Positions 18,438-28,983 of a stretch of DNA of 64,000 nucleotides are shown here, one piece after another. The DNA lies in contig NW_020194684.1 in assembly GCF_002865645.1 (NCBI RefSeq), forward strand, positions 4,875,952 to 4,939,951, written 5' to 3'. The notes beneath the pieces are model-generated. The model was not told the DNA's origin and did not search any database. It was given only the letters and a program-made list of their open reading frames with translations. This DNA is from Hyaloscypha bicolor E. Its lineage: Eukaryota > Ascomycota > Leotiomycetes > Helotiales > Hyaloscyphaceae. A program made the position numbers and the translations under genes. Each line of letters opens with the position of its first letter. The stretch's first letter is position 1.

Positions 18438-21400
18438 TTACAACTCCGCCTTGATAGTCTTCGCCTTATACGCCCAGTCCTTGACGTCGTCTCGATCCCG
18501 AGCGAGCCAAGCACTCTTTGCCCTGATGGCATCAGAACTCTGTGCCAGACTTTGGTCAAAACCTTTGGTATTTTTATCCGTAAAGAATGCCTGGATACGA
18601 TCTAGTGCCGCCTGGCTGGTGAAGCTTGATGTGCAAATCGAGACAATCGTTCCAAGCATGGACAAGCCGGCAGGGAACTTCTTGGTGAGTTCCTCCCAAT
18701 TATCAGTCATCCAGCCATACAACTGCTCGATACCCTCAGGGTGAGTTCGGAGAGCGGCCAATGGAAGATAGACGTCTTGCTCCTTGACTTCGCCACCGAA
18801 TGGAAGGGTAAGTGTCTTTTTGATGAGCTCTGGGCTTCTAGCTCTACCGAGAGAACGGAGAGCAGTGTTGCACTCATCACTGTTCTTCGAATTACGATAT
18901 GTATCAAGGATTACATCATACTAATGGACGTTAGTTTCGGGTCCACGGGAAAAGGCCCTGTCAACTAACCTCTTCTTTACCGCCATACTTCAATGCCATC
19001 CCGAAGACACTGCCTCTGATGTTGGGGTGAATGGCAGACTTGTCGCCTTTCGAGAATTTTGCAAACATATCCTTTGCCGCTTCGATGACGGTCTTGTCAC
19101 CAGACATACCAGCGGCGCCAAAGAGCATGCCCTTGAACTGTTGCTCAACGTGGTCATCGCCTTCCTTGAATTCCCAGCCTTTCTCGTGTGCCTTCTCGCT
19201 GACAAGATCTCGCTGGAAAGTTTCGAGGGCATCCCTAACCTTTTGGTCCTCAAATATCCACGCTGATTGGATGGCTCCAAGTCGAGAAATGAGTTCGTTC
19301 CACACCACGAACTCCTTCTCTCCATCAAATCCTTTCAGAAGGTTCAGAACTCCGGAAGTCTTCTGGTACCCAGATGCTGCTAATGCTCCGGCATCAGCGA
19401 GCATGCCAGCCCGATCCTCTACACTTAACAATCCATCCCTTGCTGCCTTTCCAAGTTTCTCAAGGCGTACAGGGGTATACGATGTTCGGTAGATACCGCT
19501 GTGATCGGCATTCAGCTTGAAGAAATCTAAATCTGGCACCTTAAAGTTTTCCTCTCGCTTCGACAATACCAGTGATTCATCAACGCCATCCTTGGTGCGA
19601 AGGCCAAGGAAAACAGGATAGAGAACTGTATCCTCCTCTGGCTTGACATCGGCAGTTCGAAGCAGGCGATTTTGCTTCACGTTAATAGATTTTTCGCTCT
19701 CGTTTTCTGTGACCGTAATGACAGGATAGCCAACGTGTTTTGTCCAGATGTCCATAACGCTCGAAACATCTTTACCACTAGCGTCACTGAGAGCAGCCCA
19801 CAGGTCAGTGGTTTGAGTATTGCCATAGGCGTGCTTCTTTAAGTATCTTCGGATACCTTCCATGAAAATGTCCTCTCCTAGGTATTTGGATATCATGCGA
19901 AGAACACACGATCCCTTTGAGTATGAGATTGCGTCAAAGATCTGGTTGACTTCGTCTGCCCTCTTCACTGGAACCTCAATAGGATGGCTGCTGCGCAACG
20001 AGTCCAGAGACAGTGCACCTTGAAGAGTGTCGATAACGTAACTTTGCCATACTTTCCACTCGGGGTAGAAGATATTGCAAGAGTACCACGACATCCACGT
20101 TGCAAATCCTTCATTGAGCCAGAGACCATCCCAGAAATCCATCGTGACGAGGTTGCCGAACCATTGGTGAGCCAGTTCATGCTGAACAACCTCCGCCACT
20201 CGCTCCTTCACAGAAGCACCACTAGTCTTTTCGTCAAACAAGATATCAACCACCCTGTAGGTGATGAGACCCCAGTTCTCCATGGCACCAGCCGCAAAAT
20301 CAGGGATCGCAACCATATCCATCTTTGGCAGAGGGAAAGCACTGTCGAAAGTCTTCTCGTAGAACTCTAGAGTACGTGCAGCAAGTTCTAAAGAGAACTG
20401 TCCATGCTCGATTTCCTGATTCGGCGGAGCGTAGACTCGGATAGGGAGTCTAAATTTGTCTGTTTCGATGTAGTTGAGCTCGCCTACGATAAATGCAAGG
20501 AGATAAGTCGACATGGGAGGAGACTTGTTGAATTTGACTACCTTCTTGGTAGCTCCACTCATTTCAGAATGGATTTCCGTCTCAGAAGCAACATCCATGT
20601 TACTCAAGCAAGTGAGGTGCTTATCAGCAATTAGAGTTATGGTGAATTCCGCTTTCAATGACGGTTCGTCAAAGCATGGGAATGCTCGTCGAGCGTCGGT
20701 CGCCTCCATCTGAGTTGTCGCCAAAACTCCTTCACTGCCATCGGTATTCTTGTATGTTGATCGGTAGAACCCAGCCATCTTGTCGTTGAGCTGGCCCGTG
20801 AACTTCATCTCAAGCTGTGCCTTAGATCCCTTCGAAAGTTGTTTGTCGAATGCGATTTTCGTAGTTTGCGTTGCTTCATGATAGGAAAGTTCAGGGGAGG
20901 AGCTATTCCAGAATTAGACCATTTCATATCTACGAATGCCCATGTTGGCCAGTTACTGACCTAATGGTGGTTTCTCCCGAAAGAACCTTGGTGCTGTGGA
21001 TGTCGAGCTCCAGAGTGTTTAACGAAATTGATTCGGAATCCTCAGCTACTTCCAGATCAATAACAACCGTCCCCTCGTACGTCAATTTCTTGAAGTCAGG
21101 CTCCAATGTGAGATCGTAGTGCTTTGCGATCACATTTGCAGGCAAGATTTCTCTTCCCTTTGTGACATCCAAGCCACCCTCGGCCAAGTCTCTCTCCCCA
21201 CGTAGCTTGCACATGTTGCTTCGTCGGTATGAGCAGCTTCGTACTGCTGCAGTTGTGAAAGGAGTGTGTCTGAAATATTTCGAAGTCTGAGGTCGTCCAC
21301 AAGTTGACGGGAATCTGTTGCCGTTTGTTAGCTTGTGAAGTAGGATATGTTCTTGGTAGACGAGGGGCCAAGTCAAGCTTCTATAATCCACTAGAAGGCT

Positions 21401-21597
21401 GAAAGATGATAATTGCACGCGACATGACGAAGAAACGGAATGTGGAATACAAACATGGAATCCCGCAGAAAGGTGGCTGAAGAACGGTGAAGGATGCTAC
21501 TGAAAGCTCTTCTCTGTGTGGTTGAAGAAAATGCAACACCAGCAGAAAATGCAGGGCGTCTCAAAGCCGAGGAAATCGCAGAGGTGATGACACGCAT
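18438..21597 (-). CDS. APE2: M1 zinc aminopeptidase (Ape2/Aap1 type) with predicted mitochondrial presequence
   Basis: A zinc metallo-aminopeptidase removing N-terminal residues from peptides. Exons 21597-21455, 21314-20961, 20902-18970 and 18920-18438 keep frame throughout and give 970 residues. The exopeptidase signature GAMENWG (about 371-377) and the zinc site HELAHQWFGN...LNEGFATW (HExxH at 407-411, Glu at 430) are intact. The C-terminal ERAP-like helical domain extends to the end. Exon 1 encodes MRVITSAISSALRRPAFSAG and further Arg/Ser-rich, acid-free sequence, a typical mitochondrial targeting peptide. A second Met, MCKLRGERDLAEGG (residue 82), matches the usual cytosolic start of fungal homologues and would give 889 residues. 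The exon 1 donor (AT|GTTTGT) is weaker than the others, while the acceptor has a GCTAAC branch site. Downstream on the same strand is the monooxygenase. Confidence 0.9.
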
Positions 21598-22167
21598 TGA
21601 CGCCGGGAAAGGAAGGAAGGAAGGCACAAGAAATGATTTGGAAGGACAGGAAAGGTGGGGTTCAGGACAGTGCCGACATCTGCATAGACACGGCAGGTGC
21701 TGGAGGTGATGCTCCCCAGATGACTTGAGTCGTCCTGAGTCTGGAGACCCCTGCACGGCTCGCCTCCTCGAAGCAGTTACCGTGGCGGCTAGTTTGGGAA
21801 GGCGGTCAGAGGCATCCCAATATTTCTTGCAAGATCTTCTGCTTGAAGAACTACATCAGCAACACAGGTTCTCCAACACGTCTCCAATTTTCTCTACGGC
21901 ATGTTGGTGTTCGTTCAAACAATTTGTTTACTCGTTGCAAGAGGATATCTACCGCAAGTTTGAGGCTACCAAAACGCTCTTATGAGCTCTGATTGGCTGG
22001 CCATAGGAAAGACGGTACATCTGGATATTTTGTTTGATGGCCTGTAGCCTTTGGGCTGGAAAAGAGTTTCATGTCCCTCGCGCTGTGTTCATCCTAGTGC
22101 CAGGGTATCGGAACTTTCTGCAAGAGGAAACGAAGACAAGAGAGGTGTCTTGTGTAAGGCAACACAC
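21598..22167. other. Promoter region of the aminopeptidase gene
   Basis: A 570-base spacer between the aminopeptidase start and the 3' end of DPH4, both on the minus strand. No gene or RNA was recognised. Confidence 0.5.
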
Positions 22168-22740
22168 TTAGATGGGGGACGATAATTTTTCAGCCTCCCC
22201 TTTCCCTGAATCTCCCAAGGTGTCGTTGACTTTCTCTGGTGCCTCCTGCTCCATTACCCCGAAAAGCACCTTGAGCCAGAGACTGCATCCCCGACATCCA
22301 ACGCTGATCTCGCCATCCTCTGCGGCTTCTTCAAGATCCGACTCTCTAATGAGGAACCCGTATTCATCCCCGCACCTGCAGCTTTTGTACCATATGCCTT
22401 GCACCTCGTTGGTTTCTAGGTCGTCCAGATCCACAGTCTCGATGCCGGTGCGGAAGACCTCTCTCCCTTTGGCCCCTCTCTCGTAATGCGAGGCTTTCTG
22501 ATGCAGTCCCTTGTCATATTCTGCCCGAGATTTCCTATCCGACAAGGTAGAAAAAGCCTCCGATATCTGATCTATCGAGAAGTCCGCTCCTTTCACGGCC
22601 GACTGTGTCGTTTTGTCGGGATGGTTCTGTAAAAGAGCTCGACGATAAGCATTTCGAATGGTTTGCGCCGAGAGGTTTGGGTCATCGCGAAGAGCTTCGG
22701 GAAGACCGAGAACTTTGTAGTACGTTGGCATGTAGGTCAT
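22168..22740 (-). CDS. DPH4: Diphthamide biosynthesis protein 4 (J-domain plus CSL zinc finger)
   Basis: Dph4/Jjj3 is an iron-binding J-protein needed in the early steps of diphthamide formation on elongation factor 2. The single-exon gene codes for 190 residues. The J domain covers about residues 5-80, with YYKVLGLPEAL, RNAYRRALLQNHPDKT (HPD at 40-42) and ISEAFSTLSDRKSRAEYDKG. The DPH-type metal-binding domain follows: ETVDLDDLE, then YKSCRCGDEYGFLIRESDLE and ISVGCRGCSLWLKVLFG. It has the four expected cysteines as CxC (121, 123) and CxxC (149, 152). A second Met at residue 4 could be the real start. The gene sits alone between the aminopeptidase promoter and a 1.1 kb spacer. Confidence 0.92.
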   Translation of the reverse strand: MTYMPTYYKVLGLPEALRDDPNLSAQTIRNAYRRALLQNHPDKTTQSAVKGADFSIDQISEAFSTLSDRKSRAEYDKGLHQKASHYERGAKGREVFRTGIETVDLDDLETNEVQGIWYKSCRCGDEYGFLIRESDLEEAAEDGEISVGCRGCSLWLKVLFGVMEQEAPEKVNDTLGDSGKGEAEKLSSPI

Positions 22741-23867
22741 CGATCCATCTGAGGCAGACGTAATCTCTTTCTTTTCCGTGCGAGATCTCTATGAAAAGTG
22801 CTGGTGACAGATGAAAAATCATTGATTTTCGATTTCAGGTTTCGATTTGTGGTGCCTAAGGCATAATACACACGTGACCAACTCACTGTTCCTCTCCCCG
22901 TCCTTTCCTTTACCAGACGTTTTTGATACTGTCGTTTTCAGTACAGCTTTTGGAAGGAACAATATGAACAAAAGGGCGTGAATTTTTTGTATCTTAAGCC
23001 TGTATTATTCTCACAACGGCCAGGAGAGCTTGGGGAAATCACGGTATGGAAAGAGGTGCCTTTTGGCTTAATTATTATTATAAATCCATTCTAGATGAGA
23101 AATCAAGTAGGTGAGATGCAGCAGCAAGATGGGCTATTCACGGATTTGTGCCAGGGATGCTCCTTGTTCTCCAGGTGAACGCCGAACTTACCTGTCCCTT
23201 TGCTACTTGGTTTATCGCAAGCAGGCGTAAATAGCGCATACAAAGAGAATATGAATGGAAACTGAAAATTTTGAACTCAATTGCAGCCCTCTGCATACCA
23301 AATGGGTAAATAGGGGGGATATCGGCTTCTGCCACACGTGATTGGGCTATCGATTTTGCCATCATTTTCTTAGCGAGCCCTTGCTTCCTTTCTGACGATC
23401 AACCGCACCTTAACCCATGATTTTTATGACACATAGTCTTCCAAGTGCAGCAACGGGAAACCTAAAGCAGCACGTCTGTTACAAATAGCTACCGCGAAGC
23501 TCGTCACCATCGCCATCACAAGACTGAGAGCATACCTCAGAAAAAGTCTATAATTTGTCCTGTGGAGGATTCGAGGGAGATCCGAAGATGGCTAGGCAAT
23601 CTTTGAGGCCATGTACCCCAGATTTTGTTCGAAACGTAGCCGCGTTGCCTAGGAAGCAATGAATGCAACGATTTCTTGTACCTGAATACCGAATAACGTG
23701 TTTGTACGACCTAAATCCGGAGATGCTATTTCCTTGTGTCATGAGTTACCCTGGTCGCATTCTATTTCAAAAGTCAACATGGATCTTTTCGCCTTCTAGC
23801 ATAGTTCCTCCCCTTCTTTGTACTATAAGTTCTTTCACTCTACATCGAGATTAACTTCAATGAAAGA
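22741..23867. other. Divergent spacer between DPH4 and the HPP gene
   Basis: A spacer of 1.1 kb with the two genes pointing away from each other, so it holds both promoters. Only short open frames of 60-75 codons occur, none recognisable. I see no RNA gene or repeat. Confidence 0.5.
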
Positions 23868-24851
23868 ATGGCCACTGGAGCGATGCAGGAGCCTGCACTA
23901 GATTTTGTTGTGCATCACGACATCAACCACATTGTTCCCCGTCCACGACTTCATCTTCTCCCCAAACCGATATCATGGATTCTGGGGTATCGATCTCAAC
24001 CCATGCCCCAAATTGGGAGCGTGTTGGTCTGGTTGTGGGCGTTCGTGGGTGCCTTTGCTGGACTTTTGGTTGTGCAGGCTGTGTTCCAATCTAAAGGAAT
24101 AAAAGTCCATGGTGCCCCGACAGTGATTGCAAGCTTTGTAAGAAGGATTCTCCAGCGTCAAAAATATTTGTACTCACATTCATCCCAGGGTGCGGCTGCA
24201 ATCCTCGAATATCACACAATTGATTCGCCCCTCTCACAACCACGCAATGTCATTCTCGGCGAACTATTCGCTGCAATCATCGGGGTGGGAATCACGAAAC
24301 TCTTCCAACTGAACTCAAACTTCGAAAATCTGCGCTGGGTTGCAGGTGCGCTGTCCGTCGGAATTACATCAGCTTTCATGGGGTTCACAAACACGATTCA
24401 CCCACCTGCAGGAGCCACGGCCCTACTTGCAGCCACCACACCCGAGATCACAGAGCTGGGCTGGTTCCTCATACCTCTCATTCTGCTTGGCAGTGTTCTG
24501 CTGGTAGCAGTTGGCTGTGTTACAAACAATATTCAACGACAATTTCCGATATACTGGTGGACTCCAGTCGATTTATGCAGACCAAATGGAGTCGATATTG
24601 AGAAACAAGGTCAAGTCGGTGAAAACGATACTGGAGTTCTGGAAGGGTCACCCTGTGAGAAAAGATCTACGGCAGGGCGGCCTCACATAATGGTTAGCGA
24701 CAGACTTATTTCAATACCTGATTGGTTGTCTCTTGATTCAGAAGAGAGGTGGATGCTGGAAGTCTTGAGGTCCAAGTTAAGAGAAGGTCTCGGAAGTACC
24801 AGCTCGAGAGTCACAGAGGGAACACTTGTTCATGACCCAGACTCATGTTGA
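23868..24851 (+). CDS. HPP family integral membrane protein
   Basis: HPP proteins are four-helix membrane proteins. Plant and cyanobacterial members are nitrite transporters, but the role of fungal members is not settled. Exons 23868-24137 and 24189-24851 give 310 residues. The namesake motif is in FTNTIHPPAGATALLAA, and the helix IGSVLVWLWAFVGAFAGLLV, the motif HGAPTVIASF/GAAAILEYHT and SPLSQPRNVILGE also fit the family. The 51-base intron (GTAAGA...CCCAG) is in frame and open, but splicing restores the conserved ASFGAAAI junction, so it is a real intron. The last 90 residues are a hydrophilic, probably cytosolic tail (DWLSLDSEERWMLEVLRSKL). No pathway neighbour suggests its job. Confidence 0.85.
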   Translation: MATGAMQEPALDFVVHHDINHIVPRPRLHLLPKPISWILGYRSQPMPQIGSVLVWLWAFVGAFAGLLVVQAVFQSKGIKVHGAPTVIASFVRRILQRQKYLYSHSSQGAAAILEYHTIDSPLSQPRNVILGELFAAIIGVGITKLFQLNSNFENLRWVAGALSVGITSAFMGFTNTIHPPAGATALLAATTPEITELGWFLIPLILLGSVLLVAVGCVTNNIQRQFPIYWWTPVDLCRPNGVDIEKQGQVGENDTGVLEGSPCEKRSTAGRPHIMVSDRLISIPDWLSLDSEERWMLEVLRSKLREGLGSTSSRVTEGTLVHDPDSC

Positions 24852-25594
24852 TAATGAATAGAAGTCATTTCCTGTTGTTCGCTTTCCAGGCTCCCTTTCA
24901 ATTCCGATTTTGTGTTGCTGCCAATCTTTCTAACTTAGTCAGCAATATAGCTGAGGAGAAGCTGGGGAACCTTTCTATCGCTGATTCGTTGCAACGGCGC
25001 TGTGGCAGAATTCCCTGTCTTCTCTTTGCCTTCCCATTTCAGTCTAATGGAACCCGACCTCTTGCATTCCTTTCATAATCAATCCCACGTTATGTAAAAT
25101 ACTCATGGCGTGTGGTAACATTCAATGGGTGCTTTGCACAGCCTGCGAGCAAACTAGCCATTCTGATTCGAACCGACGATCTGGAACGACGATGGAAGAG
25201 AAGTGGAGTCTTCGGTCACGAATCGCTCAGATAAGGATAAAATCAAGACACCTCTTCACAGACAACCTCGAATTAGGTAATGCTGAATCCGAAATCATCT
25301 AGTGGGTTCCGAAGAAGCGTGAGTTTGACGATTACGGTGACGAGGTTGAATATAGATGGAATGGAGTTTTACCTTCATAGGCGGGCTGTCTAGGCAAAAG
25401 CGATAATACCGGAAATCATGGTTCATTACGAACTTCATTTTATTATGCATAGTGGATACGAATTCTACACTACTAAAACAAGGCAGCTAAACAAAAAGGC
25501 ACCGACTCTACTCACACCCACTTCACCTCAGCACCTTTTAGCCACCCTTCTTGCTTCCATCCTTCTCCTTCCAGCCCCCCTTTCACCCCGACTC
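24852..25594. other. Spacer between convergent HPP and GPI-protein genes
   Basis: The genes on both sides end here, so the stretch is mainly two 3' UTRs. Open frames are short and unrecognisable. Nothing else was seen. Confidence 0.5.
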
Positions 25595-26377
25595 TTAAAG
25601 CACCAACCCAGCCACAGCCGCAACACCAAGGAGTCCACCAACACCCATCCCCAGATCCATCCTCCTCGCCGCACCCGTGAACGCAACGGCTCCCGCACCC
25701 AGCCCCACACTCGAAGCAGCACTTGGAGCCGTCTGGTTAATCATCGCTGTGAAATCTGGCGTTATACCGCCTACGCTCGCCGTGGTTGAGGCTGCTGCAC
25801 CTAAGCTTCTAAAGGTAGCTGTAGGAACTGGAACAGAGGTTGAGTCAACAGCGAGGACTTCGGTGGTTGCGGCGCTGGGGATGTGGGTTGTGAATGCAGC
25901 GGCGATGTCACTGGTGGTTTGGGCCGCGGTTTCGGAGGAAGGGGTAATGGTGAAGGATAGACGAGCTGCGCAGGTAGCTGGATCTTCGCCCTTGGTGGTT
26001 GTTAGACATATGGAATTTGGTAGAATAGGATTGGGACTTGCGTTGTGACAACAAAATCCAGCCACCACAGGGGCGCAGAAATCGCCTGATTTGCAGTAAC
26101 CATTGTCGAGGAGGCAGCAGCTCTGAGTAGATGGTTAGATGAAGGAATGTACGTGAGGGAGCTGGACATGAAGACTTACTTCTCCGAGAGTGGGATCGTA
26201 GCAGTAGTGGCTGGAACTGTTACCGCAGGTGACAGAACCTCCACCATAGGTTTCCTGGCAGGTGAGGAAGCCTCTCTTGATTTTGAGGTCTCCCACTGGG
26301 CTGTGTTGGGTAGTGGTGTATGCAAAGGTGAGAGTTGCGAGGGAGGCCGCGAAGCCGAGACTGATGAAAGTCTTCAT
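25595..26377 (-). CDS. Secreted cysteine-rich protein with predicted GPI anchor
   Basis: Exons 26377-26180 and 26122-25595 give 241 residues. Residues 1-19 (MKTFISLGFAASLATLTFA) form a clear secretion signal. The mature N-terminal part is a compact cysteine domain with TCQETYGGGSVTCG, YCYDPTLGESCCLLDNGYC and FCAPVVAGFCCH. The middle is Ser/Thr/Ala-rich, a likely O-glycosylated stalk. The C-terminus (MDLGMGVGGLLGVAAVAGLVL) is hydrophobic with a small-residue cleavage site before it, as in GPI-anchored proteins. The intron (GTAAGT...ACTCAG) is phase 0 and joins two halves of the cysteine domain. Similar fungal proteins are annotated only as GPI-anchored cysteine-rich proteins. A cell wall or surface role is inferred, and the biochemical function is unknown. 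Confidence 0.82.
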
Positions 26378-27105
26378 AATGGAAATAAACTCAGAGCAGG
26401 TAAGATGAAGTGACCGTGGTTCAGTTGGATTGAAGTGATGGATAGTGGATGTACTGCTGTGAAGATTTAGGTAATGGAATAAACATCTTTCTTATACACA
26501 ACTGCAAAGAGAAGGGGTGGAGAACATGACCTGATACAAAGACACTATCAATACATAAGCTTTCAATACGTGAGATTCCATCTTTGAAAGGTTGCGAAGA
26601 ATGTGTAAATATATTCAGGAAAGGGGTATTGCGAGATACCGATTGAGATGGGGATGGGTAGTGGTTAAGAATAACTCGAACCGTGATCTATCAACGCCAC
26701 TGAGGAACTTCCCTTTATTCTAATCAGCACCTTGCTGCCTTTTTATCTAGTGAAATTTCTAGATAGGAGATGTCATTGACGTTAAAGTGAGGAAGGAAAT
26801 TTGAAATATTGAAAATGTCTCACGGGGACTCCCGAAGTGACTCTACTGGGGAGGGACACAAGCAATCATTCTAGTCAGCTTCCAAATCATCGGAGTTCTC
26901 CTTTTCACGAGTTCTTGGGCAGATACCGAAAAAGTTTGGCGGAAAGCATAACCCAAAGCTTTTTCAGGGCAGTTCTTCACAGCAGCCCATCGCCATGGTA
27001 AGTTTCCTTGAGAAATCCCCCCAAACCATCAGCTCGCATCAATACAAGCATAATCAGAATAACAACTCACTTCCTTCTACATATGAACCACCACTCTGGC
27101 TAGTC
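26378..27105. other. Upstream region of the GPI-protein gene
   Basis: A 728-base spacer that should include the promoter of the GPI-protein gene. An open frame starting ATG|GTAAGT at 26995 runs 90 codons on the plus strand, but it is antisense to the candidate pseudogene next to it and resembles nothing known. Confidence 0.45.
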
Positions 27106-27489
27106 TCACACACTCCATCGTCCGGCAAACGAACTACTATTCGCATTCCCAACCGCAGTTTCAGCACTCGCCGAATAAGCATCCTCATTTATCATCGCAG
27201 TAAATGTAAACGGCGCTCTAGAAAGCGAACTCTAAGTGCTACCTCTGTAATTGATCGAAGAAGATGAATTGATGACTGCATAGAGATCTGACGGGGAAGG
27301 ATGGGCGGACACTACCGACAGCGATTTGTTGGTGCGGTAGTCAATTTCTGCATAGGAAGATCGGAAGAGGTCACTGAAGCAGTTGGTAAGGTATTATATA
27401 TCCTTCGTTCGTGGAGATTGTTGGGCTTGTGAGAAGAGGGTGAGTGTAGGGAGAAAAGTGATGAACGATGTTTGGATTGTATTATGCAT
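27106..27489 (-). pseudogene. Possible remnant of a small secreted-protein gene with two premature stops
   Basis: From an ATG at 27489 one frame reads MHNTIQTSFITFLPTLTLFS followed by QAQQSP, a good secretion signal. The same frame then continues with only two interruptions: a TAA after RTKDI and a TAG after NYRGST. Between and after them it encodes YLTNCFSDLFRSSYAEIDYR, HPSPSDLYAVINSSSSINY and APFTFTAMINEDAYSASAE, ending FAGRWSV and TGA. Each stop differs by one C-to-T change from a Gln codon (CAA, CAG). No GT-AG intron of normal size removes either stop. I do not recognise the family, so this rests on coding-like sequence alone. It may be a decayed small secreted protein or a chance open stretch. 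Confidence 0.42.
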
Positions 27490-28983
27490 TTTCCAAACAT
27501 GGGCTGAAGAAACGAGACTTGAGTGACAGCCGAACAAAGTGAGAAAGATATAACTCAACTGAAGTGAATATGGGAGACAAGCAGTGTTGAAAGATGACGA
27601 GTCACTTCTACCTGAGTGAAGCTACTCAACCACGCGAGCGGAGCGTTTCCCCTGATGCCACGGGCTGGCCAGGAGGACGGGTGCATTCAGGCTTTTTGAG
27701 CTGCGACTAACGATGCTGGTCGGATTCAGCCTAAACACGATGGCACACGTGCTCCTAAATGGAGATGAGATCTCGACCCCCTGGCGTGGAAGCAACAGCT
27801 TCCCAAACTATTCAGCCTGAACGTACGAGTCGTCAACGAGGGACGGATACACGAAAGTAGCTAGGTGTGTGGAGCCACGAATCTCAAGCCATCGGCAGTG
27901 ACTTGCATGTACCCTCAGAGCCTTGACCTTGGCTCGGGCTCTCGGATCTCCAGCGCGTTCAATAGTTTAGCCAGATGAAGCGAGCTTCCCCGCAGATTTG
28001 GTAGCACACGGACCGTTACCAGCGATTTAGGCTTCTCGTCAAACATGCTTTGGGGAGTAAGAATATCGATGATGCGAACAGTCCTATTTCGTCCGAAGTG
28101 TTCTCGGACACCGCATTCTTCTGGCCCTGCAAGCTCCCGTCCCATGTTTTAGCATCTAGCTGGCTCCGCCCGTATGCTAGAAGCTAATCTGGTCGTGGTA
28201 GTAAAGTGTGCCTGAGGGTGTGTCGGGAATAGGTGCGCATCAGGGTGGTGCATTCGTCCTGTGCGTCTGGAAAGGATACCAGGTCAAGTCAATTACCCTC
28301 AAGGTTCCTAGACTCCCCTGTCAGCCGTTGCGATATGCAACAAAGAAGCAACTGCATTTGTGAGAAGAAGGTGGTCGTGTAAAGTGAGACGATGAATTTC
28401 TGTGCTTGATCAAAGTTGAAGAGTATGGAGATAATTGAATGCGATGTCCAAGTAAAGCAGCACTTGCCGGCTTGAGATGGAAAGAAAAATAAATTAATCC
28501 AATCACTTGCTTCAGATTCTGTGATAATGGCTGCAGTGACATACACTGGCCATTTATCAGATGAGACCGAAGTGAATGGCTCTCACTAAGTAGCAATGTC
28601 CCAGAATTCCTGGAGCATTGAGGACGATGTTCAGCGAAGACTTCGGAGGTTCACTTGACAGGTTGTGACAATCTCAATGTACCAGAACTTTGAAACATTG
28701 AGACGATATACTATAAAATATTTGCAAGGTAGAATAGGGATGACAACTTGTCACCTTTCACCAATTCCTGATATCTTCATTTCAGGTCCTAAGCTCTTGA
28801 GACTCTCAATTCATGCTTCATCCAGGTCACGCTGCCCTTGACAATTGTCGAACGAATGTGACATTATACCGTTCACGCTCTTCCATCCATGTCTCATCTT
28901 ACCTAATACATCTAAACCAAACGCCGTCGCCATGCCAAAGACCCATTTTCTCTCATCACAACTCATACCTCATTACTCAACCA
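27490..28983. other. Gene-poor 1.5 kb spacer
   Basis: No recognisable gene was found. A minus-strand open frame of 76 codons at 27915-28145 looks moderately protein-like but is unknown. The stretch 28680-28980 may hold the 3' UTR of the PAQR gene. No repeats were seen. Confidence 0.45.

Noticed and set aside
25160..25185. Reverse-complement B-box-like word GATTCGAACC
   Set aside because: No stem pairing and no partner A-box, so not a tRNA.
26995..27267. 90-codon frame starting ATG|GTAAGT
   Set aside because: It is antisense to the better-supported secreted-protein remnant and contains no known domain. The apparent donor after ATG leads to no sensible exon.
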